Part shown: in pieces, positions 27,564 to 37,203 of the stretch
Layout of the letters: every line of letters begins with the position of its first letter
How positions within the stretch are numbered: the first letter of the stretch is position 1
Origin: Allorhodoferax sp032337135
Lineage (GTDB): Bacteria > Pseudomonadota > Gammaproteobacteria > Burkholderiales > Burkholderiaceae_C
Length of the DNA stretch: 64,000 bases
Direction of reading: 5' to 3'
NCBI RefSeq assembly: GCF_032337135.1
Contig: NZ_JAVXZZ010000001.1
Location: 1-64,000 of the forward strand
Made by a program: the position numbers and the translations under genes
The notes under the pieces: model-generated
What the model was told of the DNA's origin: nothing
Databases searched by the model: none
Seen by the model: only the letters and a program-made list of their open reading frames with translations

Positions 27564-27977
27564 GTGAACACTTCAACGCAAGCCAGCATCCTGCTGGTGG
27601 AAGACATGGAGGAGATGCGCAACATCGTGCAGCGCCTGCTCAACGCCATGGGTTTTCGGTCGGTCACCTTGGCCCGCCACGGTGAAGAAGCCTGGCGGCT
27701 GATGCAGGAGAAGACCTTCGACCTGGTGCTGTGCGACTGGAACATGCCCCGCATGTCCGGGCGCGAACTGCTGGAGCGAGTACGCCAGGACACGCGCTTT
27801 GCAACACTGCCTTTCATCATGCTCACCGGAGAAAACACCTCCGCCCAGGTCAAGAGCGCCATCGCCGGTGGGGTGACCGGTTTCATTGTCAAGCCGTTCA
27901 CGATGGCACTGCTGGAACAGCGCATCCGGGCATGCCTGGCCGCGTCTTCAGCTCCCCAGAGCGAAGCACGTCCATGA
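27564..27977 (+). CDS. Single-domain CheY-like response regulator
   Basis: A 137-residue protein, essentially a receiver domain alone. The acidic pocket is in ILLVEDMEEMRN, the phospho-acceptor Asp in LVLCDWNMPRMSGREL, the switch Thr in IMLTGENT, and the Lys in FIVKPFT. The GTG at 27564 is chosen because GGAGGAG lies six bases before it; the frame is open back to an ATG at 27516 without a good site. Its stop overlaps the start of the multi-PAS kinase (ATGA), so it is almost certainly the kinase's partner. Confidence 0.92.
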   Translation: MNTSTQASILLVEDMEEMRNIVQRLLNAMGFRSVTLARHGEEAWRLMQEKTFDLVLCDWNMPRMSGRELLERVRQDTRFATLPFIMLTGENTSAQVKSAIAGGVTGFIVKPFTMALLEQRIRACLAASSAPQSEARP

Positions 27978-30649
27978 CGCACTTCTCTTCCGACAGCCCC
28001 CAGCCCCCGCACGCTGCGCAGGTGGAAGCGCTCGTCCACAAGCTGCAGGCCCGCGAAACCCATCTCAACAACCTGCTGGACTTTGCACCGGACTCCATCA
28101 TCGGCATGGACGCCCAGGGGCATGTCACCGACTGGACCCCGGGCGCGGTACGCATTCTGGGCTGGACGCGGGAAGAAGCCGTCGGGCGTCGCCTGTCGGA
28201 CCTGGTCATCCCGCCACACCACCGACAGGCCCACGAGCAAGGCCTGCGCCACTTCATGCAGACAGGTGAAGCGCGCATGCTCAACCGCATCGTGGAAACA
28301 GAGGCGCTGCACAAGGATGGCCGGGTATTTCCAGTCGAGCTGTACATCTGGTCCATGCCCGAAGACGGTGGCGTGGGGTTTGGCGCGTCGATCCGCGACC
28401 TGTCCGAGCGCCTGCGTTCCCAGGAGTCGCTGCGCCTGTCCGAAGAGCGCTACCGGTCCGTGGTGGAACACCTGGGAGAAGGCATGTTCGTGGCCAAGGC
28501 CAACCGGGTGGTGTTCGCCAACCACATGGCCAGCGAGATCCTGCGCATACCGAATGCGGGCCTGCTGGGTGCCGACCCGATAGACTGGATTCACCCCGAG
28601 GACCGCGGCGTGCTGCTGGACCTTCGTGAGCAACTGGCGCGCGGACAGACCACCCAGGCCAGCTACGAAGCCCGTCATATTGGCCAGGACGGCGTGGTGC
28701 GCTGGCTCAACATCCGCCCCACCCCGGTGGAATGGGAAGGGGGGCGGGCCACACTCACCTTCTTCTCGGAAATCACCGAAAGCAAGAACACCCAGGAAGC
28801 GCTGCAACGCTCGGAGGAACGCTACCGCGCCGTGATCGAGCATGTGGACTCCGGCATGGTGGTGCTGCAAGGCGAGCATCTGGTGTACGCCAACCGGCGC
28901 GCCTCCGAGTTGGCCCGCATGGACCCGGACGAGATCCTGAAGGTTGGCTTCCTGCACCGCGTGCACCCTGAAGACCATGCCATCATCCAGGAGCGGCGCC
29001 GACGCCGACTGGCCGGGGAAGAGGTACCGAACCGGTATGAGGTTCGCCTGCTGTTCGACGACGGCAGCATCACCTGGATCGAATTGGGGGTGTCGGTGGT
29101 GCCCTGGAATGGGCAGCCCGCCACCATTACCTTCTTCTCCGACATCACCGAGCGCAGGCAGATGGACATGGCCCTGCATCGCTCCGAGGAGCGCTATCGG
29201 GCCGTGGTGGAGCACAGCGGCGAAGGCATGCTGGTGGTGCAGGACGGTCGCTTCGTCTTCGTCAACAACCGTGCCACCGAAATCACGCAGGTGTCCCGCG
29301 AAGACCTGATGCGTGAAGGCTACCTGCACCGCATTTACCCCGACGACCGCGCCCTGGTCGACGAACGCCGTCGGCGGCGACTGGCCGGCGAAGAGGTACC
29401 CAACCGCTACGAGATCCGGCTGCTGATGCCCAACCAGGAGGTGCGCTGGATCGACATCGGCGTGACGGTGGTGCCCTGGGATGGCGCGCCAGGAACGCTG
29501 ACCTTCTTTTCCGACATCACCGAACGCAAGAAGGCCGAGGAGGTTCTGCATCGCACCTCTTCGGAGCGCGAGGCCATCCTGCAAAGTGCCTTGGTCGGCA
29601 TCGTGCTGGCGGTGGACCGCAATCACCAGTGGGTCAACGACAAGTTCGCTGAAATGGTGGGCTATGCGCGCGAAGAACTCATCGGCCAGTCCACGCTGTT
29701 GGTGTATTCCGACCCGAGCACCTGGGAGCGCTGGGGCGAAGAGCAATACGCCGCCCTGCGCAGCCATGGCACCTACACCACCGAGCGACCGCTCAAGCGC
29801 CGCAATGGGGATGTGGTGTGGGTGCAAATGGCGGGGCGTTGCGTGCGCGAGCGCGACCCCGACTCCGGCGTCATCTGGACCTTTCTGGACATCACCGGGC
29901 GCATACAGGCCGAGCAGAGGACCCGTGCAGCGCTGGAGCAACAAAAGGAGCTCAACGAGTTGCGCAGCCGCTTCGTATCCATGACCAGCCACGAGTTCCG
30001 CACCCCATTGGCCACCATCCTGTCCTCGGTCGAACTCATCAAGTTCTATGGCGACCGCCTGCCACCGAGTGAACTGGCCGAAGTGCTGCAGACGATCGAA
30101 AACGGTGTGCACCGCATGACCCGCATGCTGGACCGGGTGCTGATGCTGGGCAAGGCCGACGCCCACATGCTGGAATTTGAGCCGCGCGACATGGACCTGC
30201 TGGCGCTGTGCCACACCCTGGTGGACGAAGCACTGGCCCAGCAACCCGACACGCGCTGCACCCTGGTCAAGGACTTCGCAATGCAGACCCACTGTGGCCG
30301 CTACGACGACAAACTGTTGCGGCACATCTTCAGCAACCTGCTCTCCAACGCCATCAAATACTCCCCGGACGGGGGTGAAGTACGCTTCTGCGTGGGGCAG
30401 CGCGATGGACAGCTATGCCTGGAAGTCTCCGACCAGGGCATCGGCATTCCTGCGGAAGAAATTGGCCACTTGTTCGAGTCCTTCCATCGCGCCAGCAACG
30501 TCGGCAACATTCCCGGAACCGGACTGGGACTGGCCATCGTGAAGAACTCGGTGGAACTGCATGGAGGCACGCTGCAGGTGCGCAGCGCACCAGGCGCCGG
30601 TACCTGCTTCACCGTCCTCCTGCCGCTGCAAACACCTACCGGCGCGTGA
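27974..30649 (+). CDS. Soluble multi-PAS sensor histidine kinase
   Basis: An 891-residue protein without membrane segments. Five PAS modules are visible at about residues 33-145, 157-270, 281-394, 403-517 and 530-645. PAS3 and PAS4 are clearly duplicated: both contain RRRRLAGEEVPNRYE followed by I-E/D-x-GV-VVPW and FFSDITER. The HisKA box has His673 in FVSMTSHEFRTPLATILSSVE. The HATPase domain has NLLSNAIKYSPDGGEV, DQGIGIPAEEIGHLFESFHRASN and GTGLGLAIVKNSVELHGG. It probably senses redox, light or small ligands in the cytoplasm, but no cofactor-binding residue is obvious. It is translationally coupled to the receiver gene upstream. Confidence 0.93.
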   Translation: MTHFSSDSPQPPHAAQVEALVHKLQARETHLNNLLDFAPDSIIGMDAQGHVTDWTPGAVRILGWTREEAVGRRLSDLVIPPHHRQAHEQGLRHFMQTGEARMLNRIVETEALHKDGRVFPVELYIWSMPEDGGVGFGASIRDLSERLRSQESLRLSEERYRSVVEHLGEGMFVAKANRVVFANHMASEILRIPNAGLLGADPIDWIHPEDRGVLLDLREQLARGQTTQASYEARHIGQDGVVRWLNIRPTPVEWEGGRATLTFFSEITESKNTQEALQRSEERYRAVIEHVDSGMVVLQGEHLVYANRRASELARMDPDEILKVGFLHRVHPEDHAIIQERRRRRLAGEEVPNRYEVRLLFDDGSITWIELGVSVVPWNGQPATITFFSDITERRQMDMALHRSEERYRAVVEHSGEGMLVVQDGRFVFVNNRATEITQVSREDLMREGYLHRIYPDDRALVDERRRRRLAGEEVPNRYEIRLLMPNQEVRWIDIGVTVVPWDGAPGTLTFFSDITERKKAEEVLHRTSSEREAILQSALVGIVLAVDRNHQWVNDKFAEMVGYAREELIGQSTLLVYSDPSTWERWGEEQYAALRSHGTYTTERPLKRRNGDVVWVQMAGRCVRERDPDSGVIWTFLDITGRIQAEQRTRAALEQQKELNELRSRFVSMTSHEFRTPLATILSSVELIKFYGDRLPPSELAEVLQTIENGVHRMTRMLDRVLMLGKADAHMLEFEPRDMDLLALCHTLVDEALAQQPDTRCTLVKDFAMQTHCGRYDDKLLRHIFSNLLSNAIKYSPDGGEVRFCVGQRDGQLCLEVSDQGIGIPAEEIGHLFESFHRASNVGNIPGTGLGLAIVKNSVELHGGTLQVRSAPGAGTCFTVLLPLQTPTGA

Positions 30650-30819
30650 CCGAATGGAGGGTGGAAACTGTTTTCGGGGCCGTCCCACTGCGCTGCCAAG
30701 TCAGCGCACACGGGCTGCGAAGCAAGTGCATGCGCGCAAGCTGGCAGGTAACAGACGAACACCAGAAACGTTCGCATCAGTTCACCCCTGATCCGTCGGG
30801 CATGCGTGCGAGAGTACGC

Positions 30820-32604
30820 TTACGCAATGCCCTCGCCCGTCTGCAACCGCCACAGCGCCGCATACACCCCACCCTGGGCCACCAGCGCATCGTGCGTGCC
30901 GCTTTCCACGATGCGGCCCTGGTCCAGCACATGGATGCAATCGGCGTGGCGCACGGTCGATAACCGGTGGGCGATGACCAGCGTAGTGCGGCCCTGGCTC
31001 ACCACGGCCAGCGAGCGCTGGATGGCGGCTTCGGTTTCGTTGTCGACGGCACTGGTGGCTTCGTCCAGCACCAGGATGGGTGGGTTCTTGAGGATGGCGC
31101 GGGCCAGGGCCAGACGTTGACGCTGACCGCCCGAGAGCTTTTGCCCACGCTCTCCCACGCGCGTAGCAAAACCCTGCGGCAGGCGTGCGATGAATTCGGT
31201 GCATTCGGCCAACTCCGCAGCCCGTTCAATGTCGGCCTGAGCGGCACCAGGAACACCGTAGGCAATGTTTTCCGCCACGGTGCCGTCGGTGAGGAAGGTG
31301 TCCTGGGCCACATAGCCAATGGCGCGGCGCAGGTCCTGCAGGTTCAGACTGTCCACGCTCTGGCCATCCACCAGCACCTGCCCCTTCTGCGCGGTGTGGA
31401 AACGCAGCAGCAGCTTGATGAGGGTGGACTTGCCCGAGCCCGTGGGACCGACAAAAGCCACCGTCTGCCCGGCCTGCACGTGCAGGTTCACGCCATGCAG
31501 CACGGGGGGCTCGCCGTAGGCAAAGTCCACGTCTCGCAGCGTTACCTCACCGCGCACGCTGTCGGGGGTAAAGTGGCGTCCTTCGTAGGGGGTGCGCACG
31601 GGCGTGTCCAGTAGCTCGAACGCGCGGCTGATGGCGGCCATGGAGCGCTGGTACATGTCGGCCACTTCGGCCAGACCAGTCAGCGGCCACAACAGGCGCT
31701 GGGTGAGGAATACCAGCACCGAGTACGCGCCCACGGCCAGTTCGCCGTGCAGGGTGAGCCAGCCACCGTAGAGCAGCGTGGCCGTGAACCCAGCCAGGAT
31801 GGCCATGCGGATGACGGGTGTGATGGCCGCGCTGACACGGATGGCGCGCGCGTTGGCTGTGCGGTAGGCGTTGCTTGCGCTTTCGATGTGCGCAGCCTCT
31901 AACTACTCGGTGGCAAAGGCCTTGATGGTGGCCAGGCCCAGCAGGTTGTTGTTCAGGCGCGCATTCACGTCACCTGCCGCTTCGCGCACCTCGGCATAGC
32001 GTGGCGCCAGGCGGCCCTGGAACCAGAAGGTACCCCACAGGATGAGCGGCACCGGCAGCAGCGCCACGATGGCCAGCCCCGGCTGCAGCGCAAAGAATAC
32101 GGCGCTGACCATGATGGAGGAACAGAACACCTGAATGATCTGGTTCGCGCCGCCGTTGAGGAAGCGCTCCATCTGGTTGATGTCGTCGTTCATCACCGCC
32201 ATGAGGCGACCTGTGCGCTGGTGCTCGAAATAGGCCATGTCGAGCTTCTGAACATGGGTATAGGTATCCAGCCGCATGCGGTGCTGCAGGTCTTGCGCCA
32301 CCTGGCGCCAGCGCACCTCGTACAGGTACTGGAACAGCGACTCCCCACCCCAGATGAAGACATTGAGCACGCCCAGCACCAGCAGCTGGTGCCACACGTC
32401 GGTGATTCCCCAGGCCACCAACACGTGACGGGCCAGGAAACTTTCTTCCCCCTTGACCACCACGTCCACCGCGGCACCGATCAGCACCTCGGGCAGGACG
32501 TCAAAGAACTTGTTGAGAACAGAGTAGAGGCTGGCGGTGCGGATGTCTCGCCGGTAGGACTGCGCGTAGCCCAGCAGGCGGCGCAAGGGATGGATGGGAG
32601 TCAT
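30820..32604 (-). pseudogene. ABC exporter (fused permease-ATPase) interrupted by one in-frame amber codon
   Basis: The frame from the ATG at 32604 (MTPIHPLRRLLGYAQSYRRD) to the TAA at 30820 would be 594 residues, a normal half-transporter of the MsbA/multidrug type. Membrane segments fill the first ~300 residues. The ATPase has Walker A VGPTGSGKSTLIK, signature KLSGGQRQRLALARA, Walker B ILVLDEATSAVD and switch IAHRLST. A single TAG at 31903-31905 (codon 234) breaks it between IKAFATE and LEAAHIESASNAYRTANARA. The reading frame is otherwise unbroken on both sides. A one-base change (for example CAG to TAG) would explain it. It may be a true nonsense mutation or a sequencing error. Confidence 0.85.
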
Positions 32605-32642
32605 GTCTGGCGGGAAGCCCTTGCTTTCGAGGACGAAAAGGC

Positions 32643-32672
32643 AAAAAAAAACCAACCAGATTCTGGTTGGTT
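32643..32672 (-). terminator. Strong intrinsic terminator reading on the minus strand
   Basis: AACCAACCAG and CTGGTTGGTT form a perfect 10-bp stem with a three-base loop. On the minus strand it is followed by eight or more T residues. It would stop transcripts coming from the island (HNH nuclease end at 32757) before the ABC exporter gene. Since ssrA has the same orientation and the sequence CCACCAAAT stands just before this stem, it may be the original terminator of ssrA, displaced by the island. Confidence 0.8.
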
Positions 32673-32756
32673 TTCCGGATTTGGTGGCGGATGGTTGACC
32701 ATGTGCTGACCGGCCTCCCGAGCTTATGAGCACTGGCGCGGGGTGCTGCGGGGATT

Positions 32757-33815
32757 TCAAAGAACGCCGATTTTCTGGCATGCCTCGAGAAACGCCTTTC
32801 GGAGGAAATTGCAATCGGCATACGGCCGGCTCTGTGCCTGCTGGACACGCATGGCTAGGATGTCGGCGGGCTGCTTGTCATACGCTTGGCATTCATCGAT
32901 GACCTGCGCCAGCCAGTACTTGCCGTCGTTTTCCCCGCAGAGTTTGGCTTTGTAGCGCTCTTCAATGCCGTAGACGTCCTGCCAGGTGTCGAGTTCTTCA
33001 GCCAGCGCCGCAGGGCCGAATTGCACTGTGATGTCAGCAGGCACCATCTTGTCGATGTCCGCGTGCTGTAAGGTGACCTGTATCTGAACGTTATGCCCCG
33101 CTGGGGCATACGGATTGAAGGCCTTGCGCCGCCCGGCAGGATTGTGAGCGGGATCCTTGCTGAGTTTATAGGTGCTATTGCACTCGTGGCAGGCGGGCGC
33201 GAGATTGCGAAAATTGATGGAGTTGAATGGGTACAGCGCCTTGGGCAGGTAATGGTCGTAGGCCTCGCGTTTACTGTGATGCGCGCCCTTGATATCGCCG
33301 ATGCCGCAGAACGGACACTTTCCTACTGTGTTGGTGGACACGAAGGCCTGATAGTGATCGTCGATGTCACCGATTTTGGCGCGCAATGCAGCGAGGTTCA
33401 GCAGCGACTGCGAGTACAAGCCCTTGAAGAACGTACCGAACTGGGCGGCAAGGTCTTTGTGATGGACTGCGATGTCGGCGTAACGGGCGAGGTGTGTGGC
33501 CGGGTCATTAGCACACACTTTCTCCAGATCATTATTGCCCTGATACCACTGCTGAAACTGATTGATCTGCACGGAGGTCAGTGCCGAAAACAGGCCGTAG
33601 ATTCGCTCCACATGGCCGTAGAAAAAATCGGCACCCTGCGCGTCGGAGTAATAGAAGGCCTCCATCACTTCTCGCAATTCCGCGTTGGCGTCGAACAGGT
33701 TTAAACCAAAAGGCCCACTCGCCGGTGCCTTGCACCACACTTCATGAAAGATGAAGTCGATGAACGCCTGCATCTTCTCCATCTGGTGCGGGACATAGGT
33801 GTACGGAAACAGCAT
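32757..33815 (-). CDS. HNH endonuclease, PtuB-like, paired with the AAA ATPase
   Basis: A 352-residue protein. The HNH/zinc-finger core lies at about residues 167-235: CPFC (167-170), DHYLPK (187-192), NLAPACHECN (CHEC at 209-212, Asn213). It holds the two CxxC pairs and the DH and N residues expected for an active HNH nuclease. The N-terminal ~160 residues are helical and unrecognised. Its start overlaps the ATPase stop by one base (TGATG). ATPase-then-HNH order and coupling resemble Septu (PtuA/PtuB) and retron-associated effector pairs. Here the pair is the tail of a type I restriction-modification operon. Its stop codon lies inside the 12-bp direct repeat at the island's left end. Confidence 0.85.
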   Translation of the reverse strand: MLFPYTYVPHQMEKMQAFIDFIFHEVWCKAPASGPFGLNLFDANAELREVMEAFYYSDAQGADFFYGHVERIYGLFSALTSVQINQFQQWYQGNNDLEKVCANDPATHLARYADIAVHHKDLAAQFGTFFKGLYSQSLLNLAALRAKIGDIDDHYQAFVSTNTVGKCPFCGIGDIKGAHHSKREAYDHYLPKALYPFNSINFRNLAPACHECNSTYKLSKDPAHNPAGRRKAFNPYAPAGHNVQIQVTLQHADIDKMVPADITVQFGPAALAEELDTWQDVYGIEERYKAKLCGENDGKYWLAQVIDECQAYDKQPADILAMRVQQAQSRPYADCNFLRKAFLEACQKIGVL

Positions 33816-35596
33816 CAGCCCTGCGCCTCCCCATCGCCCGGCTGATTAGCATCCAGGATGGCCTTGATCAGCAGCACTTTTTCCACCGAGTCGCCGAGTT
33901 GCTGGTGAATCTCCGTGATCAGGGCTTCCTTGTCTTCGCCGCCCTGCTCAAAGCGGGCCCGCAACGCCTCCAGCAAGGCCTGCGCATGGCCGCCGATGGT
34001 TTCGCGCTTGCCGAAGGTGTTCATGGTGATCTTGTTGATCGAAGCGCCCAGCGTGTTGTAGTCCGGATGGCGGATGCTGACTGCGCCGGTGATTTTGTCC
34101 TTGGCAAACACCAGCACCTTGTCCGGCTTGCTGTCGGAAATCAGGAATGGCGTGTGGGTGGTGATCAGCATTTCCTGTCCCACATCCCCGGCATCCAGCA
34201 GGCACTGGCGCAGGCGGGTGATGAAGTTGGCGCGCCAGTCCGGGTTGAAATGCGTCTCGGGCTCATCGAGTAGGAACAGGCTGTTGGTGTCCCTAAACAG
34301 CAGGCATAGCCCGAGGCTGTGCAGCAATTGATGCTCGCCATCCGACAGCTCCTTGAGCATCATCGGCTGCGCCACGCCCTGCTTGGTGAAGCGCACGAAC
34401 TTGAAACGCATGATGCGCTGGTCGGATGCCAAGGTCGGCACAGTTTCGCCGACGTAATGGCTGGTCGATGTGTAGAGATCGGACTTCAGCGCATCGCTGA
34501 CCGAATACAGATTCAGCGTCAGCAGGACTTGCAGTGCCTGGAACAGGGACAACGCAGAACCGTCGAAATTGTCGCGGAAGGCATCTTTCGTCCGTTCATT
34601 GACCCAATAGTCCAGGATCAGCGTATCGGTGGCTTCGTCATGGAAATGCAGCGTGGCGCAACGCTTGAGCTTTTCGATGATAGACGTGCGCTCGTCGCCT
34701 TCCAGCCCATACAGCAACTTGAGGCGGTACTCGCCGGTCTCTGGGTCGAGGCCTATGGCGGCGTTGTCTGCAAAGTAGCCATCTTGCGTATAACCAGGCA
34801 GAACGTAATCGCCGGAAGTAAAGGTCTCCACTTGTTGGCGTGTCAGCGGGATGCTGCGTCGAATGAGGATGCGAAATTCCTTGAGCGCCTCGATGCCTAC
34901 ATCCTCGCGGAAGGGCTGGAGCGTGGTTTCGTCCTGGAACAGCAGGTTGCACAGCAGAATGGCCTGGCTGAATCCACTATCGAGGTAGGCTAACCGCGCA
35001 TCTGGGCGACCGGGATAAGGAAGCTGTTTGGCCAGTGCTGTCCAGTATTCGTCGAACTGCACAAAACGCATTTTGAAAAAGGGCAAGCTGAGGATTTCGT
35101 TCTCGCCCGACGAATAGCCCAGCACGTACTGCGGCAGCAGGATGTCGGCGTGGCCGCCCTTGAAAACCTCGTAAACGTCGGTGTCGAAGTCGCTCTGGTT
35201 CTCCCACAGAAAGCGCACCGATTCACCGGGGTTTTTCCACACCCCCACTTTCGCCCACGCTGGACTGTCGGGGCCACGGTACTCAGCGGGTATGCGGATC
35301 AGGTAATCCAGTTCAAACGCCACCGGCGAAAAGTCCTGGCCAGTGTTCTGCAACACCTCGGGCAGAAAACTGCGGCGCACCCGCAGGATTTCCAGCTGAA
35401 AGAAGATCGCCGCCAGTGCTTCGAGCAGGTTGGATTTGCCACTGCCATTGGGGCCGGCGCAGACAAAGGGCGCAAAGCCGTCGGGCTGGGCCAGTTCATC
35501 CTGCAGGCTCCATTCCGTGCGGAAGTGATGCTCAAAACCACAGGGCAGACTGCGAAAGCCTGCCGGGTCGGTGATCTTGAGGCGCAGCAGTTTCAT
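33815..35596 (-). CDS. Restriction-system-associated AAA/ABC-type ATPase, PtuA-like
   Basis: A 593-residue protein beginning MKLLRLKITDPAGFRSL, typical of OLD/RecF-type ABC ATPases. Walker A is CAGPNGSGKSNLLEAL (about residues 46-61), the ABC signature LKELSDGEHQLLHSLG, Walker B SLFLLDEPETHFNPDW, and the switch histidine MLITTHTPFLISDS. All ATPase elements are intact. No Toprim nuclease domain follows, so DNA cleavage would fall to the HNH partner encoded next. The start overlaps the hsdS stop by four bases. Families named restriction-system-associated AAA ATPases sit in this place in other genomes; what the pair does beside a type I enzyme is not known to me. Confidence 0.88.
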   Translation of the reverse strand: MKLLRLKITDPAGFRSLPCGFEHHFRTEWSLQDELAQPDGFAPFVCAGPNGSGKSNLLEALAAIFFQLEILRVRRSFLPEVLQNTGQDFSPVAFELDYLIRIPAEYRGPDSPAWAKVGVWKNPGESVRFLWENQSDFDTDVYEVFKGGHADILLPQYVLGYSSGENEILSLPFFKMRFVQFDEYWTALAKQLPYPGRPDARLAYLDSGFSQAILLCNLLFQDETTLQPFREDVGIEALKEFRILIRRSIPLTRQQVETFTSGDYVLPGYTQDGYFADNAAIGLDPETGEYRLKLLYGLEGDERTSIIEKLKRCATLHFHDEATDTLILDYWVNERTKDAFRDNFDGSALSLFQALQVLLTLNLYSVSDALKSDLYTSTSHYVGETVPTLASDQRIMRFKFVRFTKQGVAQPMMLKELSDGEHQLLHSLGLCLLFRDTNSLFLLDEPETHFNPDWRANFITRLRQCLLDAGDVGQEMLITTHTPFLISDSKPDKVLVFAKDKITGAVSIRHPDYNTLGASINKITMNTFGKRETIGGHAQALLEALRARFEQGGEDKEALITEIHQQLGDSVEKVLLIKAILDANQPGDGEAQG

Positions 35597-37203
35597 GTCT
35601 GGACAGCCTTCAGTTCGATGCGGTTGCCCATGTCATCAAACGCCTGCATCAGTGTGCCAGCAGCCAGTGCATCGAATACCCAGGCTTTGATATGTTCGTA
35701 GTCGTTGGCACCCAGCTCGAAATCGTTGTCCGGGTGAAGTTCCGCCAGCCGGGTTTGCGCCGCCGCCATAAAGTGCTGCACTGAAAAAGGCGTGGTACCC
35801 AGTTGGCTGCGATAGGCATCCAGCCACTGCGCGAGCAGATTCTTGCGCGCCTCAACGCTCTCAAGTGCAGCCAGCAAGTTATCGGTGTCAGGTAAATTGA
35901 TGGGCAAGCCTTGTTCGACGGGTGCTTGCAAAGATTCTGCTGCCACGGCTTTTTCTTCCTCGGGTTGTGTGCCCGGCAAGGGCGCGCGCGACAAATCCAG
36001 TTCGCCCTTGAATATCTTCTCATTCAAGGCGCTGTATAGAGATTCAAAATCGGCGATGTTTTGCTCGTACGTATCGCGAAGAGCCGCAATTCGGCTTGCA
36101 ACCAACGAAAACTCCCGTTGCAGAGTTATCGGCGGCAACATCAGCGGAAGTTCCTTTTGCTTTGTGATGCCCAAGTAAGCCCTTGTTGCCTGATTGCCAC
36201 CTTCTTTCCGAAGCAGCCATTGAAAGTAATCTGAATCAAAGTATGCCTTCAGATAAGCGGGAAGAATATTTTCAGGGTCGACTCTGTAGTAGGTGGTCTG
36301 CGGGCTAAAAATGTAAGTATCGAACTTGTCATTCAGGACGGCCGTCAATCCCAGCGTTCCTTTGTGTGACAAAAGAACATCCCCGGCTCGAGCAAAACCA
36401 ATGCGGAGCTTTTTTAGCCAAATTGGCGGCAAGTAATAGCATTTGTCAAAGAGTATCCGGCCATTCCTGACAACATTTGCCGTAACAAATGGCAAACCAG
36501 TTCCGGAAAAGTCCGAAACCTTGGGGTGGTCGTTTCCATGATTTCCATCCTGGATTCCCAGAATTGCCCCCTGTTTGGCGAAATGACCAAACGTCGCCTT
36601 ATCCCACCCTTTCTCATTCCGCGCCGGATCGCCAAACATCTCCAGAAACACGCTCTTGAGCAGGTCGTCGAGTTGCTGCAGGTGTTGTTTGCGCTGGGCG
36701 ATCAACCCTTCCACTTTGCCGAGCAGATGGGCAATGCGGATTTGGTCGTCGAATTCTTCGGGAACAGGGATTTCGAAGTTCTGAATTTCACCCAAACCGA
36801 TGGCTGGATATGCCGGGTCTTTAATCAGTGACGACGGAGGGAAACGCTTCAAAGCCAGTCGCAGGTAATCGACATGGGCGCCATCTTTGGGAATCAATGT
36901 CGCCAAGTGACTGACAACGTGCGCTGGATTCTGAAGGACGTAAACACGATCTTTCGTGGCAGACATGCCACTCTTGGCAAAGAGAATAGTGCCCTTCGGA
37001 TAGGTTTTCAGCTTGCGCAGCTTCGCCGTTTCTGGGCTGACAAGTTCGAGTTCGGATTCTTTCTTTCCTGAAAGCAAAGCTTCCAAACTGCCTGCGCGGA
37101 CGAAGGGAACGCCGCTCTCAGAAAATTCGTTGTCCTTTGGTGCGCCTTGACCTGCTGATACCACGGCAAGTTGAGACAACGTGGTCGGCTTCATCGGGAT
37201 CAT
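35593..37203 (-). CDS. hsdS: Type I restriction-modification specificity subunit
   Basis: A 536-residue protein with two target-recognition domains. The first runs about residues 5-175 (LSQLAVVSAGQGAPKDNEFSESGVPFVRAGSL to EIPVPEEFDDQIRIAHLLGKVEGLI). The second follows the conserved helix DDLLKSVFLEMFGDP and ends LPLMLPPITLQREFSLVASRI. A C-terminal extension of about 130 residues after the second spacer is unusual for HsdS; it is acidic and may contact the ATPase or HsdM. Start 37203 is supported by AAGGGA eight bases upstream and overlaps the hsdM stop by four bases. The second ATG at 37194 is possible. Base composition is clearly lower in GC than the neighbours, as is common for specificity genes. 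Confidence 0.92.
   Translation of the reverse strand: MIPMKPTTLSQLAVVSAGQGAPKDNEFSESGVPFVRAGSLEALLSGKKESELELVSPETAKLRKLKTYPKGTILFAKSGMSATKDRVYVLQNPAHVVSHLATLIPKDGAHVDYLRLALKRFPPSSLIKDPAYPAIGLGEIQNFEIPVPEEFDDQIRIAHLLGKVEGLIAQRKQHLQQLDDLLKSVFLEMFGDPARNEKGWDKATFGHFAKQGAILGIQDGNHGNDHPKVSDFSGTGLPFVTANVVRNGRILFDKCYYLPPIWLKKLRIGFARAGDVLLSHKGTLGLTAVLNDKFDTYIFSPQTTYYRVDPENILPAYLKAYFDSDYFQWLLRKEGGNQATRAYLGITKQKELPLMLPPITLQREFSLVASRIAALRDTYEQNIADFESLYSALNEKIFKGELDLSRAPLPGTQPEEEKAVAAESLQAPVEQGLPINLPDTDNLLAALESVEARKNLLAQWLDAYRSQLGTTPFSVQHFMAAAQTRLAELHPDNDFELGANDYEHIKAWVFDALAAGTLMQAFDDMGNRIELKAVQT

Noticed and set aside
27491..30325. A 944-codon minus-strand frame opposite the PAS kinase
   Set aside because: No domains or ribosome binding site; it is the complement of a GC-rich real gene.
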